DNA from: Ditylenchus dipsaci
Lineage: Eukaryota > Nematoda > Chromadorea > Rhabditida > Anguinidae
Assembly (NCBI GenBank): GCA_004194705.1
Contig: SADC01001384.1
Span: 62,001 to 126,000, forward strand
DNA length: 64,000 nucleotides
Reading direction: 5' to 3'
The notes under the pieces are model-generated. The model was not told where the DNA came from and did no database searches. It saw only the letters and a program-made list of their open reading frames with translations. The translations under genes were made by a program, and so were the position numbers. Positions 54,300 through 64,000 of this stretch are shown here, piece after piece (within the stretch, counting starts at the first letter, position 1; each line of letters opens with the position of its first letter).

Positions 54300-55190
54300 T
54301 GGGGGTATATATGTTGGGGGATACCTGCCGGGGATATACCGATAACCATTCAAACCTGTGACTTCGAAAAAATGAGCGCAAATGTGTTGTGCGCAAATGT
54401 GTAGCAACGATTTCGACAGCAGTAAAATTAGGTTTTGATTTTATTTACACAGTTCTTGTAAATCTTGAATAACCTCAAAAAGAGTATAAAAAAGCACAAA
54501 AAATTTATTGCTGCTAGACCAACTTGAACTCCAGTGCTGAGTCAGTACTGCTGACTAGAGCATGAATTAATCAATAAATGAATTCACCGGGGCAAATTAA
54601 GCTATTAACCTGATATCCATTCTGCTGAAGGAGATATATTCAAATCCAAACATACGCTCATCAGCACTGCGCCTGAGCGCAAGCCAAAAATCAACAGGGT
54701 GAAGGATTAGGATAAAACCTCATTGACGCGAATTACAATCTGCGCGAGTTGGGGGGCGAGGTGGGATGGGTGCGAGTTGGGTTTTCCACGATCAACGCAC
54801 GATTGTAACGAACTAGCATGCTCCTTTAACTAATTTATTATGAATTTACCGTGAAATTCTTTTTTCAAATGGCGCCTTAAAAAGTTCTAAGATATTGATA
54901 AGTGCTTCAATCATTTTTTAGCCAAATAAGTCAAACAGATTGGCCAGAACAATTTCTCGGGGATATTTTTCCATCATGGTTCCACTTATATTTACATGGA
55001 TATTGCTGATTTTATTGGCTTGAGAGACTGCACAGAATTGCATTTACTGTCAGCCGAAACATGCTCTATTTTTATTCGTCGATGTTCACGGCTGACTTCA
55101 AATTTGTTCTCCAAGGTTTTTCGAAATTTTGCAAAACTTAAATGTTTGGAGAAGCCGATAAACGAAAGTGTTGTTGACCTGTGTTTTTTG
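54300..55190. other. 5' region of the second helical gene
   Basis: A Merlin-type MITE remnant ends near 54720 (AACAGGGTGAAGGATTAGG). At 54976 an ATG opens MVPLIFTWILLILLA, a signal-peptide-like stretch, but a TGA follows and no matching donor was found. The alternative start at 54996 (MDIADFIGL) reads straight into the exon at 55197. Confidence 0.4.
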
Positions 55191-55196
55191 TTACAG

Positions 55197-56387
55197 ATGG
55201 GTTATCAGCAAAAGTTCTCGGCTCTTAATCGTATGTACGATGAACTTGACTTGGCTGAGCAGGCTGAAGACAGAGAACTATTGCAGAAAAAGCTCAAGGG
55301 GTGTGTAGACAATGAAATGATTTTCACTGGGAAAATTTTGAAGATGACTATTCTGAGTGAGCTACCATGCCTTCTTCCAAGTTTTTAGACATTCTATTTC
55401 AGCCGCCGACTACAATGATATCTCTTTCGTTGAAAATCTTCAGAAAGACATCAAAAACGCCGTGGACATTTTTCAAAATCTGAGAAGCAAAAAGATTATG
55501 GACGGGTTCAAGAATTACGTCTCGATTCATCTGGACATGGGGATCAAAGAGGCCGAGTTGATGCTGGATCTTGGAAAACCGGTAATAATAATAATTCATG
55601 GAATCAACGCTTGTATGGCAGCTGTTCAAAATTGCTTATTTCAGAGTCTATCACGTACACGCCGTTTTCGTTCAACAGAGAGCAGTATGAGTTGGAGGAT
55701 GCCAGTGAACAAATCAAAGTGATTACCTATATTTTGATCCACTTTTTGAACAATAATTTTTTAGCGCGAATTCAATGTCAAGATCGTTTTCCAAAATGAT
55801 GGTGTTTCCGGTGCAAAGCATGGTGAAGAAATTATGGTGGACTTTTTGCCTGAGTGTCGGAAGTCCGAAGGTGCCAATCCATTGAGTCTCTGCAAAGATG
55901 TCTTGGAGATCTTTTTTCGTTCTTCAGCAAACATCGGTATGTTATCCGTTCGATTCTGTTTTTGATTTTAAATCTCCGCTATTTAGAGAAATTGATTAAT
56001 GAGGTCAAATCTGATCAAGGCGATATGTTGACCCCTCAGAACAGTCCAAAAAACGTTGGTGGAGTTCCTCAAGCTGCTTCTTCTGCTGCTCCTCCTTTGC
56101 TGGAATGTCAAAAGCACAATTATGTGGCTGAGATTGGTGGCTGCTTCAGTTGCGTCGCTGGACCGTGCAGATCGGATGGCAATGGTAGATTCCTCACTTT
56201 CGTAAGTTTGGCTACGCACCTCAAGAACCAACACAGTAACTCTTTTATTTTTTGCTTTTTAGTCAAATGATTTGTTTAGACATTCAAATGCCAGTGGAAA
56301 AAACTGAAGCGAATTCACACCTTCGCGCAGAGAATTGAAAAGCTGCAGCGTAGAAGATCAATACCCTGGACTCTTTTATTTCTTTGA
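55197..56387 (+). CDS. Helical, probably secreted protein of unknown family, 5' uncertain
   Basis: Exons 55197-55356 (strong acceptor TGTTTTTTGTTACAG), 55403-55581, 55647-55718, 55765-55936, 55987-56201 and 56280-56387 (stop 56385) join in phase. The N-terminal half is helical and charged (ELDLAEQAEDRELLQKKLKG, FKNYVSIHLDMGIKEAELML). The middle has VKIVFQNDG. The C-terminus carries a small Cys-rich region (CQKHNYVAEIGGCFSCVAGPC). A signal peptide candidate lies at 54976, but its link is unproven. Short introns and general layout resemble the gene at 29675-33710, although I see no clear sequence match. It lies between the two arms of the long repeat. Confidence 0.65.
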
Positions 56388-56834
56388 CCTTCACCAGTTT
56401 AATTATTCCAATGTCGATTTGTATTCTGACGGGATATGCCACACAATAAAAGTATTCGCCTCTATTTTGTTCTTTGTTTTGATTTGCGTAGGTGCGTGTC
56501 TGGTACGCAGCAGGGAAGTGGTGGTTGTAGAGAGTATCACTCATCACTAAGTTGATGTTAAATTTAGTAGTTTCCCTATACCAAGTCAAGAGTGTTGTCT
56601 AGAATAATGCTGACTGTATTGGCAAAAGCTATAGGGACTGCAACAATGATCAGCGAGAATGGGAGGCTTTCTGACAGATTTTATTTACTGACGGTTTTCT
56701 AAAAATAAAAAAGCAAGGGTATTTTCGAAGTATTTTTCTGGCCGCTTATTGAAAATTTTTTAAGCGGTTCTTTAAAATTCAGAAGGCGCCAATTTCAATT
56801 TTTCAAATTCCTACCAAAAAATGAACCATTCAAC

Positions 56835-56930
56835 AATGGGGGGGGGGGGGTGTTTGCCTTGGTCCCCTCTGTTTTTTTGTTATATTTTAGGCTTCATGCT
56901 TAGGCAAGGGTAGGTCAGTGCTATTTGGAC
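56835..56930. mobile_element. Half of a palindromic Merlin-type MITE
   Basis: G-run, then TTTGCCTTGGTCCCCTCTG and TTAGGCAAGGGTAGGTCAGTG; the second half is missing. Confidence 0.55.
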
Positions 56931-57618
56931 TTATCCCAGATGATTTTTTTCATCCACTCGGTTTGTTCAGTTGTTCATGTATCTAGCCGGTTTATCCGCT
57001 CATTTTTGTTTCCAGTTGGATCTATACCGGTAACGCTGACGTGCAAGAATGCTAAGAAGTGTGTCATAAATGAGAAAATCATTTGGCACAAATTTCTTGG
57101 TGCGAATAATGGCGCTGCGCTTTAGATTCATTCGTCTAGTCAAACATTAACATCATTTTTTCTTAAATTTTCAGTAATTCTCGAGGCCAAAACAAGACAA
57201 AACAAACAGGCAAATCAAAAGCATCAAACAAAATTGCCCTGAATGCAACAGGCGGGCTGTATTTACAAGCCCATGTTGTGAGGCCTGTAGAATATGGCAT
57301 GATCGTAATTGGATGAATGTGTTTTTTTTGTAAGAATGCAAACAATTGTTTTGATGGAAAGGGAAAAACAGAAATAGTTAGTTGGAGTTCTAACTAAACA
57401 AATTCATTAAAATTAAAATGCTAAAGGAAACTGTAGATCGGGCAGACAACAGGCATGCTTTAGGGCCTAAGAAGGTAATGAATCTCAGCCAACACAACAG
57501 GACAGGGAATAAATGCACAAAATGTTTCAAGCATTTAAGCAGTGTTTTATCAACCCTGAACTTCCTACTAAAGAACGGCCTAATTGAGGCAGGGACAGCT
57601 CAGGACATTAACTTCTAG
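56925..57618 (+). other. Possible remains of a Cys-rich gene
   Basis: Coding-like pieces are NCPECNRRAVFTSPCCEACRI (about 57225-57290), with a CxxC ... CCxxC-xx-WH pattern resembling a PHD-type finger, and a 66-codon frame at 57418-57618 with NKCTKCFKHLSS. Splice joins could not be settled and both frames end quickly, so a real gene is doubtful. Confidence 0.3.
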
Positions 57619-57619
57619 G

Positions 57620-57830
57620 AAAGTAATAGTGCCAGGAAAAGTAATTCTCGAGCGCCTTCTAGCGCCTTCTAGGAAAACGTGCATATAGGAAAAATGAAAG
57701 GTATGGACAATTGACAACTGGACAATGTACTCTAGGACAATGGCCTGTCTGGAAAATCTTCTCTTAGGAAAAGGGACACTAGGACAATATACTCTAGGAC
57801 AATGGCCTGTTCGGAAAAGCTATTACCGAG
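57620..57830. repeat. Degenerate array of TAGGACAATG-like words
   Basis: TCTAGGACAATGGCCTGT occurs at about 57730 and 57792, with TAGGAAAA variants between them; it ends at TTACCGAGTAGCGTC. Confidence 0.5.
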
Positions 57831-57839
57831 TAGCGTCAA

Positions 57840-59990
57840 TTTTTTTTTCTTGTTAGGATCGACATCGAATCATTCTATCATTGCATTCTCGAATGAAGTT
57901 TTATACGACCAAAACTGCAAATTCAGCCACTCGAACCCCGAAACCTGGTATGGGTACTCCTCAGGACAGGTGGATATTGCCCTATATATCCTGACCAATC
58001 AAAAGTTAATCGATGAAAATAACAAATAATAACAAATAACATATGGAAAATAGTGTGGGTGTTATGCCACCTACACAATAACCCGTTTTCGTCCCCATCT
58101 GCACTTAAAGCCACAGTATAGAAAAGTCAATGAAATTCGTTTCCGTATATGCATTTAATGTAGTTCGCGATGCAGTCAGCATCGCGAACTACTTAAATTA
58201 ATATACGGAAACGAATTTCATTGCTTTTTCTATATTGTGCTTTTAAGTGCAGATGCGGACGAAAAACGAATCATTGTGCACGTAGGGTTATGTTTTTAAA
58301 GACCAAAATCCAGATTCTGCCCACCCGGAGGCCAATACCAATATCATTACAACTCCAACGAGACAAAAAAAATCAGGCGGACGGTTCGATAAACACCTGA
58401 ACAGGTGGTACCTACTAAGGTTTTGGGTTCCTATGAGCGAAATCGAATTTTCGATCCTACCAAACCCGTTTTGCTTTGCGATTTTGGGTTAGAAAAAGTA
58501 GTTCATTTTAAGATTAGAATAAGTTTTTTTTAGGCATTCTGGTTAACTACTTTCGGTTAGCTAACCGTTTAAGGAGACTGCTTTTAGCGAGTTAATCGTT
58601 TGGTGAGTTTACTTTTTGACGATGGATAACCCCACCTATTTAACCATTTTATCAATTTTAAATTCGCTATAAAAAAGTTTATTGGAGTTTTCAATATCAA
58701 CGACAACATGTGATGTTTCCTTGTTAGCTTGTAATTAACAAAACATGTCGTCCTACTTTTCACAATATAACAGTGCTAATTCTTTCGAATGCGTGGTTGA
58801 AAAAAAAAGGAGAGAAATTCAACTCAAAATTGCCAGTGGATACACCGCTGAATTCGCAGTCATCAGAATTAAGTCTTAAAAAAGATTAAGCCAAAATTAC
58901 CAAATCTCTTTGTTGATGTAGTCGAAAAAGGTGACCATTGAAAGGTTAAATTGAAAGGTCAAAGCAAATACTGATTCGCCTTTTATTTTCGGAGCTTTTT
59001 TCTTCAAATTCAGAGCACTGTCGACTGGATCTTCAACCAACAACAAAATAAGTTTCAAACAATCTAGACGGTCATTAGAAAAAGCAATATCACTGATTTT
59101 TTAAATGGTAAATTCGTCAAAAAAATAATTCTTCGACGGATTTTCTACTCGTACAAATTCAATCGCAAAAAAGAACAAGCATTGCTGTGGTTACAAATCA
59201 TGAAGGTGCAACAGGCGCCTATCGGAGCCTCTATCAAATTCTGAAATTTCAAGATACTGGATACCTCAACCTTGGGTACTGCCACCTTAATACCACGACC
59301 ACTCGAGTAACTCCATCTGTGTACCGGGGTACCACTAGCTGTGACCACTACCTTGGCACCACTACTTGGGTTCACTGCCTGGGTATCACCACCTCGGAAG
59401 CAATACCTGGTTACCATCAGCCAAACCAGAGCTATTAATAGCGCTCAAATTTGCATCATTGTGATCCTAGTTTCACAGAAAATTTATGATTTCCTGAAAG
59501 GTCCAGTTAGTGAATATCCTTGTTTTCGAGACTAAAAAGCAAAAATTTTGCCTACAAATCACTTCTAGTTAAATGCTTAGAAGAAAATGAAAGAACAGTG
59601 CGGTTATTTCGGCACTGAATACAGCAATAGTTTACAATAAAAATGCGACAAATTATTAAAAATTAATATATAAGTTGCAACTTTTCTATAAGTTTCTCCT
59701 CGCTGAGAAAACCACTGATTCCAACAAAGCGTCGTGTTCAGCCTGGTCAATTTGCATTTAAAACCCGCTCTCAACATAAAAAGTCACTGCTACATTTATA
59801 GTTTCCATGAAAACAGAAAATATTCGAATTTGAAAATGAAATGTTCATTTTCTTGAGACAAATTTGAAAAAGCTCAAAACCGTTGAGAATCAAAACTGTT
59901 GAGAAAACATTATTTTAAGATTGGGTAAGCACTTTTTTTCAAAGAAAATAAAAAAGTTCGTTTTGCTTTGGGAGATATCAAAAAATTCTT
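57840..59990 (+). repeat. Direct repeat copy B
   Basis: Matches 48520-51250 in the same sense. It carries an inverted segment (58385-58505, complement of about 48405-48510) and lacks both the 49150-49450 stretch and the hAT element of copy A. Confidence 0.8.
58064..58292. repeat. Long hairpin palindrome
   Basis: The stem CGTCCCCATCTGCACTTAA ... GTAGTTCGCGATGC pairs across AGTCA with GCATCGCGAACTAC ... TTAAGTGCAGATGCGGACG; few mismatches over about 90 bases per arm. MITE-like. Confidence 0.8.
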
Positions 59991-60084
59991 TTTCAAATTG
60001 GCGCTAAAACATTTATAAAAAGAAATTATCCCGGCCTGCGTCCCGTAAACCTGAAAATCTGACACCGAATTCATGAACAGCATC

Positions 60085-60384
60085 CGTGAAAACCCCAAAT
60101 AACCTCCCCACCAAATAACCCCTTCAAATAACCCCCTAAATTCAAATTAATTTTTGTCATGGAAAGAAAAATGAAATTTTTGAGCTGTAACATACATATT
60201 TTCCCCAATTTCTTGCAATGTGGAGTGTGCAGGTCTTGGCCGCGAATCGGCCAACCTATTGGCCGGGTACAACAACCTGTTTCCATTAAAAATTTCATTT
60301 TTTCTTCCAGTACAAAAATTAATTTGAATTTAGGGGGTTATTTGAGTGGGGTATTTGGTGGGTGGGTTATTTGGGGGTCACGTC
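60085..60384. mobile_element. Foldback MITE, word CAAATAACCCC
   Basis: 9-bp duplication AACAGCATC (60076-60084, 60385-60393). Each arm has three or four CAAATAACC(CC) words, then CTAAATTCAAATTAATTTTTG; the centre is unique. Confidence 0.85.
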
Positions 60385-60394
60385 AACAGCATCA

Positions 60395-61135
60395 TCGATT
60401 TGTTTGAATTACCGCCTTCTAACCTGGGTTCATAGATCGAAAATTTCAAATTCCGCTTAAGATGAAAATTATTGAAATTCGAATTTTTTCACATATCAAA
60501 TCTTTATTGTCTCAAGCAGAATTTGAAATTTTACAAAGAATTTCCAGGTTTAAAGGCAGTTTTTTAAGCAAATCGACCATGCTGTGCACGAGTTCAGTGT
60601 CAGGTTTCCAGTTTTTTTAACGGAAGTTTTACGTCAAAAATTTTTTTTATATTTTCTTGAGAGTTTTGCAAACACTTAGGAATCCTGTTTTCATTATACT
60701 TCGAAGCTTTTCCAGTGCAAGTTTTTCTGCTCTTTCGAATGCAAAAACATGAAAAATAGCTTTTAACACATTTGCTGTATCAATAGCTTTTTGAAAAATA
60801 ACATAATTGTTTCTTTGAATTAGAATTTCAGCATCTTAAAGATATGCCGGAAGCTCCTAAACTTCGCTTTTTTAAACTTTAGATCATTGCTATCAATGAA
60901 AAAAATTCTGGCGCTACCGGAGTATACCCCCCCCCTCAAATGATTTTTTTTTAAAATGTTTCCAAACACCCTGTGTCGACCTAAAATTGCCTCAAAAGCT
61001 CGAAAAAGACATTATTTTTGTGTTCTAGTCAATAAAATTTGAGTTTTGGGACCACCCAAAAATACCTATTTTGACCATTTTGAAGGGTGAGAAAGGACTT
61101 AGGGTGAGAAAGGACCAAAATATACCAATTTAGTG
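60395..61135. other. Region without recognised genes
   Basis: Contains inverted-repeat words also seen near 17700 and 23560 (AAATCGACCATGCTG..GCACGA). No exon. Confidence 0.3.
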
Positions 61136-61139
61136 TAAA

Positions 61140-61470
61140 AAAGAAGATGTTGACCATAGTTCTGTTGACTGGGGCCTACCGCATAAAGAAACTCTGGTAC
61201 ATGCTTTTTCATCCATCCAGGGTCACTTTCGAGTGATTTGCGTCTAAGGTATGTGGGTGAATGTTAGCGCGCCCCTTCGGGGGCGCAGGGGCTTTGGTAT
61301 GTTAGAGATGCGCGCACTCACTTACCTTAGACATAATTCTGAGCAAGACTCTTGAACAAAAATGCATTTAGAGGCTCTTTTTGCCCAGCTCCACTGACCA
61401 AAACATGCCAAAACAGGCACAGGCCAAATTTCAAAATGTCCAAAACTCAGTTTTTATTAACCAGGACTCA
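61140..61470. repeat. GC-hairpin repeat family, copy
   Basis: TTGACTGGGGCCTACCGCAT, CATCCAGGGTCACTTTCGAG, then the stem TCTAAGGTATGTGGGTGAATG and GCGCACTCACTTACCTTAGA around GCCCCTTCGGGGGCGC; adjacent G-run at about 61553. Confidence 0.7.
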
Positions 61471-61637
61471 AACATAATGCCTTTTTTGAACTTCTGAGCT
61501 GATTTTAGGTCTATTTAGGGTGTTTGGAAACACTTTAAAAAAAGTTTTATTTGGGGGGGGGGGGGGTATACTTTTGCGACTACCTCTTGGCATCGACCTC
61601 TTGGCATTTAAAAAATTTGATTTGGCGGGCGGGTGAT

Positions 61638-62416
61638 GGACATACCTGCACGGGCGCCGGCTAAAAAATCTTAACAGTCGGGCGCCGGCGCCAGCGCCGG
61701 CGCCCGGCGCCACTTTAGCTGCGGCGCCGGCGCCACTTCAGCTGCGGCGCCGGCGCCTGAATGTTAAGATTTCAGCTGTCTTGACAATGTTTTAGTAAAT
61801 TCAAAATTTTCTCAGATTTTTTTGCAGACAAGTCATTTTTAATCTTATAGTAAATTTTTATTTTTTATGTTTATCACATGTAAATCACAAAATTTCATTA
61901 CCGGTTTTTGCTTTTTTTTTGATGTTCTCCACTATCTGATGAAGATAGTTATCCACTATTTCCTTGACTCGTTCTTCACTGTTTCCAAAAATTGCCTCTC
62001 CAGCTTGATCAGCTGTGATTGAAATTCCAAAGAAGGCAATAAATTTGAAAAATAGTTCTTTTCCGGATTTTACTCCGCAGTGGTGTAAGAACTTGCGCCA
62101 AATAACCTTAACACGATATTTTTGAAAATTTTATTCGCTTTTTAAAAATCTTGCAACAATTTGTTGCTATTCCTAATACAAAAAATTTCTATTTAAAAAC
62201 ATAAAATGTTAGATTAGTCTTTGTTACATTCTATTATTTTATTTACAAAAATGGCTTGATGCCGGCGCCTGGCGCCGTATTTCCTCTTTTAGGCGTCGGC
62301 GCCGGCGCCGACGCCGACGCCCGGCGCCGAATTAATTGTGGCGCCGGCGCCGATTTTTAGTAGACCCGGCGCCTGGGTCGGCGCCCGGCGCCGATTTTTC
62401 TCAGCGTGCAGGTATG
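61638..62416. mobile_element. GC-arm element, word GGCGCCGGC
   Basis: Ends CATACCTGCACGGGCGCCGG and CAGCGTGCAGGTATG. CGGCGCCGGCGCC arrays at both ends enclose an AT-rich centre of about 480 bases. Same family as 41738-42016. No clean target duplication, because both flanks are repeats. Confidence 0.7.
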
Positions 62417-62417
62417 G

Positions 62418-64000
62418 TTGTGATATTGAAAACTCCAATAAACTTTTTTATAGCGAATTTAAAATTGATAAAATGGTTCAATGGGTGCGGTTATCCATCG
62501 TCAAAAAGTAAACTCACCAAACGATTAACATGCTAAAATCAGTCTCGTCAAACGGTTTGCTCACCGGAAAGTTATAAACCAGAATGCTTAATAAATAAAA
62601 CGTGGGTAGTATCGAATACCACTTGGTCGTATAAAACTCCATTTGAGAATGCAATGAAAGAATGATTCGATGTCGATCCTAACCAGAAAAAAAATTCAGC
62701 TCATGGATGGATAAACACCTGAACAGGTGGTACCTGCTGAAGTTTTGGGGTTCCTCTTTTCGAAATTGAATTTTTGATCCTACCAAACAGGTTTTGCTTT
62801 GCAATTTTGGGTAAAAAAAGGTAGTTCATTTCATGATTCGAAAAAGCTTTTTAGCGGCTATTTTTCAGAAATTCGTAGTCAAAAATACATACGATCCATA
62901 CTAAAGTTTTGTATAAGAGAAGTTTTGTGATTTTGTAGGTTTATTGATAGCATGTCGAACCAGTGGAAAATTATAAATCAAGTGTCTGATTCAAACGGAA
63001 GCTTGCGATGTGCTGATAATGTTAGCACTAATTTTCGACTGTTTTTTCTTGGTAATTTGCCGAGCTGTGGCCTCTCAAAGTTTAGTGCTCAGAAAAACCA
63101 GCACATTTCTTAAAATAAATCATTCTTCGTGAAAATTTAATGATGTACACTCGTTAAAAAGTTTATTCGACGCATAAACAGTTGTTATTCCTAATAGGAA
63201 CAAGAACTTAACAATCTGTTGTAAATGACAGCATAGAAATGCGGACGCTACTCATAAATAACAACACCCCCTGCCCCCCCCCTAAGATCAAGATTTTTAG
63301 GAGTGGTCAAAACACATTTTTAAGCAATAATTTCGCCATAAAAGGACCAGAAAAGCAATTTAAATGGGATTGCGGGCTGTATTGGGATGGGAAGGGAATA
63401 ATACAGGGGCCACTTTTTTTTAGCTGCTTTACCATGTTTTTCAACTCGGGCCGTGGCAAAAATAGACTCTATATGCATTTTATGACCAAGTGTACTAGTG
63501 TACTAAGCCCCAGTGCTAGTGTACTAAGCCCCAAGCCCCCTGCACCCCCTTCGAGGGCGCAGGGGGCTTGAAGTTGAGATGCGCACACCCACATACCTTA
63601 TAGGAACAATAATTTAACAATCTGTTGTAAATTACAGCATAAAAATGTGTTTTTTTTCTTCAAAAAATCAGCATTTTTACAACACTAATTTTTGGCAAAA
63701 AAACCGCCATGAAAATTGGAAATCAGCCTGCACCCTTCTGAATTTTAGTGCATCAGAAAGAGAATTAAATTCTGCATCTACCTGACAAAAAAATTGCCGA
63801 AAAAAGCGGAAGGAAGTGAAACCAAAACAGCCTTTGAAGATTGCTAGTCGTCCTAACTTTTTTCAGTTTTTGACGAGAATTTTTTGTACAATTCAAACCT
63901 GAAATTCTGACATCAGATTTTTGCTCAGCGTACCCAATTTGCATGTGAAACTGCTCTTACTGCTCTTAATTTACTCTCATATTTCCAACTCCTCACAAGA
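62418..64000 (-). repeat. Long inverted repeat, right copy (runs off the window)
   Basis: Complement of 47175-48795, up to the last base of the window (TCTTGTGAGGAGTTGGAAAT read on the minus strand). Contains a GC hairpin (63470-63605). Confidence 0.85.

Overview
The window is animal nuclear DNA, most likely from a nematode. It is AT-rich, has no bacterial gene packing, and its genes are split by GT-AG introns, some only about 40-60 bases long. Recognisable families are an innexin gap-junction protein (135-4665, +), a seven-helix chemoreceptor of the nematode Srt type (37635-43094, +), and a small secreted protein with two ShK-like cysteine modules (22904-25767, +). A family I could not name makes a secreted helical protein (29675-33710, +). 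A similarly built helical gene lies at 55197-56387 (+). An Ala-rich coiled protein with a 10-residue tandem repeat lies at 16072-20503 (+). On the minus strand there is a two-cysteine-pair secreted protein (10016-12189), a C-terminally anchored membrane protein with a 41-residue membrane micro-ORF 73 bases downstream (46057-46786), and a decayed unknown gene cut by a transposon (about 20965-22162). The species is not identified.

Most of the rest is DNA transposons and their short non-autonomous relatives (MITEs), often nested. An apparently intact Merlin (IS1595/ISXO2-type) element lies at 7558-8909 with all DDE motifs readable. Several hAT-type elements carry perfect 8-bp target duplications (9164-9513, 12626-12931, 15545-15876, 21247-21819, 41738-42016, 49844-50696, 51354-51465). 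MULE-like foldback elements have 9-10-bp duplications (5693-6975, 23944-25071, 60085-60384). TA-duplicating Tc1/mariner-type MITEs are frequent. The largest repeat structure is at 47175-64000: a roughly 1.6-kb inverted repeat (47175-48795 against 62418-64000) and a direct repeat of part of the same sequence (48520-51250 against 57840-59990).

The most unusual signal is that several unrelated MITE families carry a short copy-specific word in their terminal and subterminal repeats. The word is homogeneous within a copy but differs completely between copies (clearest in the CCGTATTTCCTCTAATA family, at least 12 copies here). Some genes carry lesions in otherwise well conserved reading frames: an in-frame TAG in the Srt receptor, a frameshift in the innexin, and two disturbances in the 29.7-33.7 kb gene. 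Either these are pseudogenes or the assembly contains base errors.

Layout: innexin with transposon-filled introns (0-4.7 kb); triple-nested hAT/MULE/MITE (4.9-7.4); Merlin (7.6-8.9); secreted minus-strand gene (10.0-12.2); MITE cluster (12.2-16.0); coiled repeat protein (16.1-20.5); decayed gene plus hAT (20.9-22.2); ShK-like gene with a large foldback in its intron (22.9-25.8); possible solo LTR and tandem repeats (26.2-27.4); helical secreted gene (29.7-33.7); mostly unreadable intergenic DNA (34.5-37.6); Srt receptor (37.6-43.1); hAT/mariner remains (43.3-45.3); membrane gene pair (46.0-46.8); long repeats enclosing MULE-like elements and the second helical gene (47.2-64.0).
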